From: Streptosporangiaceae bacterium
GTDB lineage: Bacteria; Actinomycetota; Actinomycetes; Streptosporangiales; Streptosporangiaceae
NCBI GenBank assembly: GCA_030039095.1
Contig: JASHQP010000204.1
Coordinates: forward strand, 1 to 15,317
Length of the DNA: 15,317 bases
Direction: 5' to 3'
Below the pieces are notes generated by a model. The model saw only the letters and a program-made list of their open reading frames with translations. It was not told where the DNA came from and did no database searches. The number at the start of each line of letters is the position of its first letter. Within the stretch, counting starts at the first letter, position 1. Both the position numbers and the translations under genes were made by a program. Below, piece by piece: positions 8,911 to 15,317 of the stretch.

Positions 8911-8911
8911 A
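8884..8911. repeat. Perfect inverted repeat TTTGCCA-N14-TGGCAAA within the dnaK promoter
   Basis: Two perfect 7-base arms are spaced 21 bases centre to centre, about two helical turns. This differs from HAIR, whose half-sites are 14 bases apart. The arms overlap the proposed -35 and -10 boxes. It may be the operator of another regulator or partly a by-product of the promoter boxes. Confidence 0.5.
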
Positions 8912-8914
8912 TGA

Positions 8915-8935
8915 CTTGAGCCTACTGTGCTCAAC
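8915..8935. promoter_or_regulatory. HAIR-like HspR operator just upstream of the dnaK promoter
   Basis: CTTGAGC-N7-GCTCAAC matches the HspR consensus CTTGAGT-N7-ACTCAAG at 11 of 14 positions with the right spacing. It lies directly upstream of the proposed -35 box. Several HAIR repeats in front of dnaK are also known from Streptomyces, which supports the assignment. Confidence 0.75.
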
Positions 8936-8965
8936 TTTGCAGAGCCCTCCGGCATTCCCCGGCCG

Positions 8966-8981
8966 GCGGAAAGTTTTCCGC
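8966..8981. repeat. Perfect 16-bp palindrome GCGGAAAGTTTTCCGC-type
   Basis: GCGGAAA, a central GT and TTTCCGC form two perfect 7-base arms around a 2-base centre. The site lies between the HspR operators and the rightward DUF2079 gene. The tiny centre favours a protein-binding palindrome over an RNA hairpin. No regulator is assigned. Confidence 0.45.
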
Positions 8982-9157
8982 GAGGCGCCCGCCGGGCTGC
9001 TGGGGCTGGCTTACCCGAGGCATCTGGCCAGAATCTGCCTACCATGTAGGGGCCTGCCGCCGCCCAGGTCGCGGGCCTGCTGCCGCGCGCGGCTGGACGC
9101 CGATCCGGGTACGGTCGCGCTACACCAGAAACTGCGCGAAGGGATCGGAGAGGAGCC

Positions 9158-10720
9158 GTGTCCGTGCCCCGAGACGAGCAGCTGCTTGGCGCTGGCGCGG
9201 AACCGGGTGGCGCGGAAGCGGCTGTCGCGGCGGCGGCCCCTTCGGGTGCGGAGGGGCCTTCGCGTGCCGAGGCTCCGCCGCGGGCGGACAGGGTGCCGTG
9301 GCTGATTGCCCTGGCGGTGTTCGCGGTGTACGTGCCGATCTCCGTCTTCCGGTACCTGCGGCTCGACCCTACGTCCTGGGACCTCGGCATCTTCACCGAG
9401 TACGTCAAGCAGTACGCCCATCTGCAGGCGCCGATCGTCGACATCAGGGGCGCGGGCTTCAACCTGCTCGGAGATCACTTCCACCCGATCGTCGCGCTGA
9501 TTGCCCCGTTCTTCCGGGTCTTCCCCACCCCGGTCACCCTGCTGGTGGCGCAGGCCCTGCTCACCGCGGTGTCCGTTGTGCCGGTCAGCCGCGCGGCGGC
9601 GGACCTGCTCGGGACCGGAGCGGGGCGCGCCATCGGCGCCGCTTACGGCTTCTCCTGGGGCCTGCAGCAGATGGTCAACTACGACTTCCACGAGATCGCC
9701 TTCGCCGTGCCGCTGCTGGCCTGCTCGCTGTCAGCCCTGGTCCGGGGGCGGATGCGGGCCGCGGTGTGGTGGGCGCTGCCGCTCGTCTTCGTCAAGGAGG
9801 ACCAGGGGTTCACGCTCGCCGCCATCGGCCTGCTCATGGTGATCGTCTACAAGCGCCCGCGGGCCGGGATGTTCCTCGCGATCTGGGGACTGGCCTGGTC
9901 GTTCCTGGCGATCATCGTGATCATCCCGCACTTCAGCCCGACGCATCACTACCTGTACTGGACCGACGGCGGCACGGTCAGCCCGGTCGGCGGGCACTTC
10001 TCCGTGACGGGGGTGGTCACCCAGCTCGCCTCCGGGTGGGCGACCAAAGTGCCGACGCTTGCGCTCATCCTGCTGCCCACGGCCTTCCTGGCACTCCGGT
10101 CCCCGCTGGTCCTCGCCGCCGCGCCGAGCCTGGCGTTGCGCTTCATCGGGACGAACAGCGCCTACTGGGGCACGGCCTGGCACTACAACGCGACGGTGAT
10201 GCCGATCGTGTTCATCGCCGCAATCGACGGCATGGCCCGTATCCGGGCTGCGAGCGCCGACCGGGCCGCGAGCGCCGACCGGGCCGCGAGCGGTGGCGCG
10301 AACCGGGCAGCGGCCCTGCTGGCCCGGAACGGCGCGGCGCTGATGCTGGGTATCGCCGCGGCGCTGGCGTTCCAGTTTCCGATCAGCCAGCTGTGGACCC
10401 CGCAGACCTACAGCGTCGGCCCGCACGTGGCTGCCGCCAGGGCGGCCATGGCGCGGGTGCCGGACGGCGCGACGGTCGCCACCGACCTGGACCTGCTGGC
10501 GCCGCTGGCCGCGAGGACCGACACGTACTGGCTGGGGAACTTCGCCACCAATCCAGCCACCAAGTACGTCGTTTTTGACACGGCGAGCACAGACTGGCAG
10601 CCGCCGCCGAGGAACGTGCTCAGCTTCGTGGAGGGCCTGAACCACGGCGTGCGCTACCGCCAGATCTTCGTCAGCGACGGCGTCTACGTCTTCGTCAGGT
10701 CCGGGGCGCCCACCGGCTAG
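9158..10720 (+). CDS. DUF2079 family multi-pass membrane protein
   Basis: The 520-residue product has a charged Ala-rich N-terminal tail (about 1-46) and about nine or ten hydrophobic helices from [19 protein letters not shown] onward. It carries signatures I associate with DUF2079: WDLGIF (74-79), GDHFHP (105-110), YDFHE (175-179) and KEDQG (213-217), the conserved polar residues lying in loops beside membrane helices. DUF2079 proteins are thought to be related to GT-C lipid-linked-sugar glycosyltransferases, but no substrate is established here. The C-terminal ~110 residues look like a soluble domain outside the membrane. GTG at 9158 follows GGAGAGGAG; a second GTG at 9164 would give better spacing to AGGAG, so the start may be two codons later. 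The gene is divergent from dnaK and followed after 56 bases by another large membrane protein gene. Confidence 0.88.
   Translation: MSVPRDEQLLGAGAEPGGAEAAVAAAAPSGAEGPSRAEAPPRADRVPWLIALAVFAVYVPISVFRYLRLDPTSWDLGIFTEYVKQYAHLQAPIVDIRGAGFNLLGDHFHPIVALIAPFFRVFPTPVTLLVAQALLTAVSVVPVSRAAADLLGTGAGRAIGAAYGFSWGLQQMVNYDFHEIAFAVPLLACSLSALVRGRMRAAVWWALPLVFVKEDQGFTLAAIGLLMVIVYKRPRAGMFLAIWGLAWSFLAIIVIIPHFSPTHHYLYWTDGGTVSPVGGHFSVTGVVTQLASGWATKVPTLALILLPTAFLALRSPLVLAAAPSLALRFIGTNSAYWGTAWHYNATVMPIVFIAAIDGMARIRAASADRAASADRAASGGANRAAALLARNGAALMLGIAAALAFQFPISQLWTPQTYSVGPHVAAARAAMARVPDGATVATDLDLLAPLAARTDTYWLGNFATNPATKYVVFDTASTDWQPPPRNVLSFVEGLNHGVRYRQIFVSDGVYVFVRSGAPTG
10243..10296 (+). repeat. Three tandem 18-bp units encoding RAASAD in the DUF2079 protein
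   Basis: The unit CCGGGCCGCGAGCGCCGA occurs at 10243-10260 (one mismatch), 10261-10278 (exact) and 10279-10296 (last four bases diverged). It encodes [18 protein letters not shown] at about residues 363-380, in a loop between two hydrophobic helices. The length is in frame, so copy number could vary without breaking the gene. Confidence 0.85.
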
Positions 10721-10740
10721 CGAGCTCCACGCGCCCGTCA

Positions 10741-10758
10741 GCCCAGGGAGGGCTGGGC
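10741..10758 (+). other. Small hairpin between the two membrane-protein genes
   Basis: GCCCAG-GGAGGG-CTGGGC forms a perfect 6-base stem with a 6-base loop, 20 bases after the DUF2079 stop and just before the ribosome binding site AAAGGA (10765-10770) of the next gene. There is no T-run, so a classic terminator is unlikely. It could tune read-through or mRNA stability. Confidence 0.35.
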
Positions 10759-10776
10759 GGGCAGAAAGGATACCCG

Positions 10777-12561
10777 TTGGCGCGAGCCCTGCCCACGACC
10801 GCGTCGCATCCGGCGGCAGCGGGCCGCGGGCGGCAGCGCGGGAACCGCCTGGCAATCGCCGTGGTCCTGGTCTGCTATCTGCTCGCGGCCGTGGCTGTGA
10901 CCTGGCGGCTGTGGGCGGACCCCGCCTCGCACACGGTGTCGGGGAACCCGAACGACGCGGACTTTTTCGCGTGGTTCATGCGCTACGACGCCACGGCGCT
11001 GACGCATGGCAGGCTGCCTGCCCTCGTCACGGCCGCGATGAACGCGCCGCAGGGCATCAACGCGATGTGGAACACCTCGATGCTGCTGCCCGGCGTGCTG
11101 CTCGCGCCGGTGACGCTGCTGGCGGGCCCGCAGACCTCGCTCACCGTGCTCACCACCGTCGGGTTCGCCGGCTCGGCAGCGAGCCTGTTCTTCGTCCTGC
11201 GGCGCTGGGACGTGAGCATGGGTTCCGCGGCGCTGGCCGGAGCGGTCTACGGGTTCTCGCCGGCACTGCTGCAGGCGGCGATCGGCCACTACAACCTTCA
11301 GTTCGCCGTGCTTCCGCCGCTGATCGTCGACCTGGCCGTGCGCCTGTGCGTGCGCTCGCGGTCTCCGGTGCGTGACGGCGTCCTGCTCGGCCTGCTCGCC
11401 ACCGCGCAGCTGTTCACCGGCGAAGAACTGCTGCTGCTCACTTGCATCGCCGCTGTGCTCCTGGTTGCCGTGCTCGCGCTCGGCCGGCCCCGGGAGGTGC
11501 CGGGCCGGCTGCCGCAGGCTGCCGCAGGATTCGGCGTCGCGGCCGCGGTCACGCTGCTGTTGTCAGGTTACGCACTCTGGGTGCAGTTCTTCGGCCCGCT
11601 CACCCAGCACGGCAGCTCCTTCACCCCCGACTTCTTCAAGAACGACGTGACCGGGTTCGTTACCCCTTCCAGGTACCTGCTGTTCCATACGGCCGCGAGC
11701 GCCGCGGCGGCGGCGAGTTACCAGGGCGGGGCTCCGGAGTACCTGGCCTATCTCGGCTGGCCGCTGATAGCGGTGCTCGCCGTGGGCGCCGCGGCATGCT
11801 GGCGCCGTCCGGCCGTCCGTGCCACCGCGGTGGCCCTGGCCGTCCTGGTGCTGCTGTCGCTGGGGGCCCATCCCCTGGTCGGCGGCGCCACCCAGGCCGG
11901 CATCACGCTGCCCTGGCACTGGATCGAGGCGCTGCCGGTGATCGGCACTGCACTGCCCAACAGGCTGTCGATCGTCGCGGACGGTGTCGCCGCAGCCCTG
12001 CTGGCGTTCTCGCTTGAACGGGCGAGGGTGTGGTGGGTGGGTGCGCGCAGATCTGTGGCGCGATGGGCCGCAGCAGCGGCGGCCGCCGTGGCGATCGTGG
12101 CCTGCCTTCCGCTGGTGCCGCTGCCGCTTCCCTCGGCCACCCCCATGCCGGTCCCGGCGGGCTGGTCAGCGACCTTCGCGGCGATGCACCTGCCACCTAG
12201 CGCCAGGGTCCTCGTCGTGCCGGTCCCGACGGCGACCATCACCGCGCCGCTGCGCTGGCAGGCCGACACCGGTGAACCAGGCTCGATCATCGGCGGCTAT
12301 TTCATCGGTCCCGCGTGGAACGGCCAGGCTTACGTGGAAGGCAACGGCGTCGCGGCCACCGCGCAGTACCTGGACTGGCTCTGGGGCGGGCCGCCCGCGC
12401 CCGTTCCCTCGGCGGCACAGACCCGGGCCGACCTGGACAACTGGCGGCCGGCGGCGGTGGTCGCCGTCGCCCCGCTCGGCTCGGCGCTCGGGCACTACCT
12501 CGAGCGGCTGTTCGGCCGCCCGTCGCTGGCGTTCGGGAACGTGCTCGCCTGGCGCAGATGA
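10777..12561 (+). CDS. Multi-pass membrane protein, possible GT-C-type glycosyltransferase
   Basis: The start is TTG, chosen because AAAGGA (10765-10770) lies 6 bases upstream and the first hydrophobic helix (about residues 24-44, AIAVVLVCYLLAAVAVTWRL) follows a basic N-terminus. The 594-residue product has about ten to eleven membrane helices and an outer C-terminal region of about 130 residues. The loop after helix 1 holds NDADFF (59-64), the place where GT-C enzymes carry acidic catalytic residues. Other notable stretches are GHYNLQF and ALPNRLSIVADG. The layout resembles membrane glycosyltransferases that use polyprenyl-phosphate sugars, but I cannot assign a family or substrate. The gene follows the DUF2079 gene by 56 bases in the same direction, so the two are probably co-transcribed. 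It ends in TGA. Confidence 0.8.
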   Translation: MARALPTTASHPAAAGRGRQRGNRLAIAVVLVCYLLAAVAVTWRLWADPASHTVSGNPNDADFFAWFMRYDATALTHGRLPALVTAAMNAPQGINAMWNTSMLLPGVLLAPVTLLAGPQTSLTVLTTVGFAGSAASLFFVLRRWDVSMGSAALAGAVYGFSPALLQAAIGHYNLQFAVLPPLIVDLAVRLCVRSRSPVRDGVLLGLLATAQLFTGEELLLLTCIAAVLLVAVLALGRPREVPGRLPQAAAGFGVAAAVTLLLSGYALWVQFFGPLTQHGSSFTPDFFKNDVTGFVTPSRYLLFHTAASAAAAASYQGGAPEYLAYLGWPLIAVLAVGAAACWRRPAVRATAVALAVLVLLSLGAHPLVGGATQAGITLPWHWIEALPVIGTALPNRLSIVADGVAAALLAFSLERARVWWVGARRSVARWAAAAAAAVAIVACLPLVPLPLPSATPMPVPAGWSATFAAMHLPPSARVLVVPVPTATITAPLRWQADTGEPGSIIGGYFIGPAWNGQAYVEGNGVAATAQYLDWLWGGPPAPVPSAAQTRADLDNWRPAAVVAVAPLGSALGHYLERLFGRPSLAFGNVLAWRR

Positions 12562-12587
12562 CCAATCAAGTTACCAGCCGGTAGGAT
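12558..12587 (+). promoter_or_regulatory. Candidate promoter for the Fe-S oxidoreductase gene
   Basis: ATGACC (12558-12563, four of six bases of TTGACA) is followed after 18 bases by TAGGAT (12582-12587, a TANNNT -10). The predicted start near 12594 gives a leader of about 60 bases. The -35 overlaps the stop of the preceding gene. The 92-base gap and this promoter suggest the gene can be transcribed on its own. Confidence 0.4.
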
Positions 12588-12597
12588 CGCGGCCGTT

Positions 12598-12615
12598 GCC
12601 TGCTCTGCCGCAGGC
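12598..12615 (+). other. Hairpin in the leader of the Fe-S oxidoreductase gene
   Basis: GCCTGC-TCTGCC-GCAGGC forms a perfect 6-base stem with a 6-base loop just after the predicted transcription start. A second short stem, CCTG-TTG-CAGG (12632-12642), overlaps the start of the ribosome binding site. They could affect translation or mRNA stability; no known riboswitch pattern is recognised. Confidence 0.3.
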
Positions 12616-12639
12616 GTACGCTGGCACCCAGCCTGTTGC

Positions 12640-12646
12640 AGGAGGT
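12640..12646 (+). promoter_or_regulatory. Strong ribosome binding site that sets the Fe-S gene start
   Basis: AGGAGGT is a near-perfect anti-16S match. It lies 8 bases before GTG at 12654 and 5 before TTG at 12651. A farther in-frame TTG at 12636 would put this site inside the gene, so the true start is one of the two downstream codons. Confidence 0.75.
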
Positions 12647-12653
12647 CACCTTG

Positions 12654-14828
12654 GTGCTGCGCATCATCATCGGGCTTGTCCTGACCGCGGTCGCGGCCGC
12701 TGCGGCCGGCCGCCGGTTGTGGTGGCTCTACCGCCTCGGCCGGACCGGCCAGCCCGCGCCCGAGCGCATCGAGGCGGTCCGGACCCACCCGGGGACAGAC
12801 GCAGAAACGCAGGTCACCGAAGTGTTCGGGCAGCGCAAGCTGCTGAAATGGTCGGTCCCCGGCGTGGCCCATTTCCTGACGTTCTGGGGATTCATCATCC
12901 TGATCCTGACGATCATCGAGGCGTACGGCGACCTGTTCAGCGCCACGTTCGCGATCCCCGGGATCGGGCACTGGGCCTGGATCGGTTTCCTCGAGGACCT
13001 GTTCGCGGTCGCGGTGCTGGTCGGCATCGTCACGTTCGCGGTCATCCGGCTGCGGAACGAGCCCAGGCGGGAGGGCCGGGCGTCACGGTTCGCCGGTTCG
13101 CACACCGGCGCCGCGTGGCTCGTTCTGGCCCTGATCTTCCTGGTGATCGCCACGCTGCTGATCTACCGCGGTGCGCAGATCAATACCGGGGACTTCCCGT
13201 ACGCCCACGGCGCGTTCGCGTCGCAGATCGTCGGGCACTGGCTGCACCCGCTCGGCGTGGGTGCGAACAAGGCGCTGGAGACCACGTTCATCCTGCTGCA
13301 GCTCGCGGTGATCCTCGGCTTCGGCGTGTTCGTCACGTACTCCAAGCACCTGCACATCGCGATCGCGCCGCTGAACGTGCTGTTCTCCCGGCGCCCCAAC
13401 GGGCTCGGCGCGCTGCAGCCGATGCGATCCGGCGGCAAGGTACTCGACTTCGAGGAAGCCGATCCCGACACCGACATCTTCGGCCGCGGCAAGATCGAGG
13501 ACTTCACCTGGAAGGGCCTGCTGGACATGGCCACCTGCACCGAGTGCGGGCGCTGCCAGTCCCAGTGCCCGGCCTGGGCGACCGGCAAGCCGCTGTCCCC
13601 GAAGATGCTGATCCTGGACCTGCGTGATCATGCGTTCGCCAAGGCCCCGTACCTGCTGGCCGCCTCCGATGAGGCGAGGGAGAAGCTGCCGGACTCGGTC
13701 AAGGCCGAGGCGGAGCGCCCGCTCGTCGGCGACGAGGCCGCGAACGGCGTGATCGACCCCGACGTGCTGTGGTCATGCACGAACTGCGGCGCGTGCGTGG
13801 AGGAGTGCCCGGTCGACATCGAGCACATCGACCACATCTCCGACATGCGCCGCCACCAGGTGCTGATCGAGTCCGCGTTCCCCACCGAGGCTTCGTCGAT
13901 GCTGAAGAACCTGGAGAACAAGGGCGATCCGTGGGGCATGGGCCAGGCCCGGCGGATGGAATGGGCCGAAGGCCTCGACTTCGAGGTTCCGGTCGTCGAC
14001 GGGACAATCGGCCCGGACGTCGAGTACCTGTTCTGGGTGGGCTGCGCCGGGGCGCTCGAGGACCGGGCCCGCAAGACCACGCGGGCGATCGCCGAACTGC
14101 TGCACACCGCGGGGGTCTCGTTCGCGGTGCTCGGACCGGCCGAGACGTGCACCGGCGACCCGGCGCGGCGGATCGGCAACGAATTCGTGTACTCGATGCT
14201 GGCCGAGCAGAACATCGCGACGCTGAACGAGGCGGGCGCCCGCAAGATCGTTGCCAGCTGCCCGCACTGCTTCAACACGCTCGCAAAGGAGTACCCGCAG
14301 CTCGGCGGCAACTACGAGGTCATCCATCACACCCAGCTGCTCGCGCGGCTGGTGGAAGAGGGCAAGCTCACCCCGGTCACCCCGGTCGAGGAAAAGATCA
14401 CATATCACGATCCGTGTTTCCTCGGCCGGCACAACCGGATCTTCACGGCGCCACGGGAGATCATGGAGCGGGTTCCCGGCGTCCGGGCGCAGGAGATGCA
14501 CCGCTGCAAGGAGCGCGGGTTCTGCTGCGGCGCGGGCGGGGCGCGGATGTGGATGGAGGAGCGGATCGGCAAGCGGATCAACACCGAGCGGATCGAGGAG
14601 GCGCTCGGCACGAACCCGGACACGATCTCGACCGGGTGCCCGTATTGCCTGGTCATGCTCGGTGACGCGGTGAGCGCCAAGAAGAGTTCCGGTGAGGCCG
14701 CGGAGTCGCTCGAGGTCGTCGACGTGGCCCAGATCCTGGCACGCTCCGTCCGTCCGGCGGTCGCCGCCGCAGCGGCTGATCCGGTGTCGTCGGATGCCGA
14801 ACCGCCTGGTCCTGGCGCTTCCGGCTGA
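12654..14828 (+). CDS. Membrane-anchored Fe-S oxidoreductase (heterodisulfide reductase/GlpC-like, CCG domains)
   Basis: The 724-residue product starts with about five to six membrane helices (first 240 residues), resembling a NarI-type membrane electron-transfer module. A cytoplasmic part follows with two 4Fe-4S motifs, CTECGRCQSQCP (295-306) and CTNCGACVEECP (375-386). Two CCG modules complete it: the first around WVGCAG with CPHC (536-539), the second with HDPCFLGRH, FCCGAGG (Cys624, Cys625) and CPYC (662-665). CCG domains bind special Fe-S clusters in heterodisulfide reductase HdrB/HdrD, GlpC and LldE/LutA. The architecture matches the mycobacterial Rv0338c type of iron-sulfur reductase, whose physiological partner is, to my knowledge, not settled. 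A role passing electrons between the quinone pool and a soluble partner is inference. All expected cysteines appear present. The Ala/Pro-rich C-terminus is variable. Start: GTG with AGGAGG 8 bases upstream (TTG at 12651 possible). Confidence 0.92.
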   Translation: MLRIIIGLVLTAVAAAAAGRRLWWLYRLGRTGQPAPERIEAVRTHPGTDAETQVTEVFGQRKLLKWSVPGVAHFLTFWGFIILILTIIEAYGDLFSATFAIPGIGHWAWIGFLEDLFAVAVLVGIVTFAVIRLRNEPRREGRASRFAGSHTGAAWLVLALIFLVIATLLIYRGAQINTGDFPYAHGAFASQIVGHWLHPLGVGANKALETTFILLQLAVILGFGVFVTYSKHLHIAIAPLNVLFSRRPNGLGALQPMRSGGKVLDFEEADPDTDIFGRGKIEDFTWKGLLDMATCTECGRCQSQCPAWATGKPLSPKMLILDLRDHAFAKAPYLLAASDEAREKLPDSVKAEAERPLVGDEAANGVIDPDVLWSCTNCGACVEECPVDIEHIDHISDMRRHQVLIESAFPTEASSMLKNLENKGDPWGMGQARRMEWAEGLDFEVPVVDGTIGPDVEYLFWVGCAGALEDRARKTTRAIAELLHTAGVSFAVLGPAETCTGDPARRIGNEFVYSMLAEQNIATLNEAGARKIVASCPHCFNTLAKEYPQLGGNYEVIHHTQLLARLVEEGKLTPVTPVEEKITYHDPCFLGRHNRIFTAPREIMERVPGVRAQEMHRCKERGFCCGAGGARMWMEERIGKRINTERIEEALGTNPDTISTGCPYCLVMLGDAVSAKKSSGEAAESLEVVDVAQILARSVRPAVAAAAADPVSSDAEPPGPGASG

Positions 14829-14876
14829 CCACCGCGCCTCCTGGGCAGTCTCAGCCGGGCAGGCCCCGCCAGCCGC

Positions 14877-15317
14877 CTAGCGGGTGGGCAGCCAGATGCG
14901 GACCCTGGTGCCGTGGCCCGGCCACGATTCCAGCGTGGCCTGCCCGCCGTGCGCCCTGGCGATCGCCTGGACGATCGAAAGGCCCAGGCCGCTGCCGCCC
15001 CCGCCGCCGTTGCTCGCCGCGCGGTCCCCGGCACCGCCGCCGTTCGACGGCTCAGCTGCGCGGTGAAACCGGTCGAACGCCCTGGCCGCATCCTCGGCGG
15101 ACATCCCGGGACCCGCGTCCGCCACCTCCAGCAGCACCCCCCCGGTCAGCGTGCCGAGCCGGACGGCCACCGGCGTCGTCACCGGCGTGTGCGCGCGGAC
15201 GTTGCCGAGCAGGTTCGCGAGCACCTGGCGGATCCTCGCCTCGTCCACCGTGGCAACGAGCCGCGGCGGCGCCTCGGCCTGGACCGGGCGCTCCGGCTCC
15301 ACCGCGGCGGCGTCGGC
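14877..15317 (-). CDS. Sensor histidine kinase, C-terminal ATPase domain (5'-truncated by window edge)
   Basis: The frame is open to the right edge, so only the last 146 residues are visible; a GTG at 15302 is internal, not the start. The HATPase domain is complete at its C-terminal side: N box RQVLANLLGNVRAHTP, G1 box DAGPGM, F box FDRFHR and G2 box GSGLGLSIVQAIARAHGG, ending in WPGHGTRVRIWLPTR. This is the ATP-binding half of a two-component kinase that would phosphorylate a response regulator; the phospho-accepting His region, sensor and membrane segments lie outside the window. The ATP lid between the F and G2 boxes is lengthened by a Gly/Asn/Ser-rich insert containing SNGGG twice. The gene converges on the Fe-S oxidoreductase with 48 bases between the stops; I see no clear terminator hairpin there. 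Confidence 0.93.
   Translation of the reverse strand, partial: ADAAAVEPERPVQAEAPPRLVATVDEARIRQVLANLLGNVRAHTPVTTPVAVRLGTLTGGVLLEVADAGPGMSAEDAARAFDRFHRAAEPSNGGGAGDRAASNGGGGGSGLGLSIVQAIARAHGGQATLESWPGHGTRVRIWLPTR

Larger units (their letters stand above)
8833..9157. other. Divergent intergenic control region between dnaK and the DUF2079 gene
   Basis: This 325-base stretch separates two divergent genes and contains no convincing gene. The dnaK-proximal third is relatively AT-rich and holds the candidate dnaK promoter, two HAIR-like repeats and a further inverted repeat TTTGCCA-N14-TGGCAAA. The middle has a perfect 16-base palindrome. The part nearest the DUF2079 gene is GC-rich, with a near-duplicate GGGCCTGC(C/T)GCC (about 9051 and 9075). 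I could not identify a convincing promoter for the rightward gene. Confidence 0.7.

Noticed and set aside
9017..9045. Possible rightward promoter with TACCAT as -10
   Set aside because: The matching -35 (GAGGCA) is poor and the leader would exceed 110 bases, so I do not call it.
8833..9462. Upstream extension of the dnaK frame by about 210 residues
   Set aside because: It crosses the promoter and operators and overlaps the divergent DUF2079 gene. The standard DnaK N-terminus and ribosome site place the start at 8832.
9298..10578. 426-residue frame overlapping the DUF2079 gene
   Set aside because: It is a shadow frame rich in Arg/Gly/Pro, while the other frame carries the DUF2079 motifs and membrane helices.
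11984..13627. 547-residue frame spanning the end of one membrane gene and the start of the Fe-S gene
   Set aside because: It is an out-of-frame shadow rich in Arg and Pro and overlaps two well-supported genes.
14829..14876. Possible bidirectional terminator between the Fe-S gene and the kinase gene
   Set aside because: The 48 bases contain no clean stem or T-run that I could defend.

Overview
The window is very GC-rich, and its genes use GTG and TTG starts, strong GGAGG-type ribosome binding sites and G/C-ended codons. With an HspR/HAIR-controlled dnaK operon and a mycobacterial-type membrane Fe-S reductase, this points to the chromosome of a high-GC actinomycete. The genus cannot be fixed from the sequence. 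I see no tRNA, rRNA, CRISPR array, insertion sequence or phage gene. Most of the window is conserved chromosomal core with two poorly characterised patches.

Layout. (1) 2-1129, plus strand: the 3' part of a gene for a long Pro/Gln/Ala/Gly-rich, probably disordered protein with a short ordered C-terminus. It is followed by a helical-repeat (TPR-like) protein gene (1190-1798) that appears to be leaderless. (2) 8832-1771, minus strand: one tightly packed heat-shock operon, dnaK-grpE-dnaJ-hspR-clpB. dnaK and grpE share one base and hspR and clpB overlap by 8 bases; clpB ends 28 bases inside the convergent TPR-like gene. (3) 8833-9157: a divergent control region with two HAIR-like HspR operators around a candidate dnaK promoter, plus two further perfect inverted repeats. 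(4) 9158-10720 and 10777-12561, plus strand: two large multi-pass membrane proteins, the first of the DUF2079 family and the second an unassigned protein that looks like a GT-C-type glycosyltransferase. (5) 12654-14828, plus strand: a membrane-anchored Fe-S oxidoreductase with two 4Fe-4S motifs and two CCG modules. (6) 14877-15317, minus strand: the C-terminal ATPase end of a sensor histidine kinase that runs off the window.

How the genes work together. DnaK, its exchange factor GrpE, its co-chaperone DnaJ and the disaggregase ClpB form a complete refolding and disaggregation machine. It is co-transcribed with its own repressor HspR, which in actinomycetes uses DnaK as co-repressor, so free DnaK would shut down the whole unit, clpB included. 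The other genes have no demonstrated link to the chaperones.

Nothing here is clearly a new system. The observations most worth checking are the extra inverted repeats in the dnaK control region, the low-complexity aromatic/Arg repeat protein next to clpB, and the paired membrane proteins.
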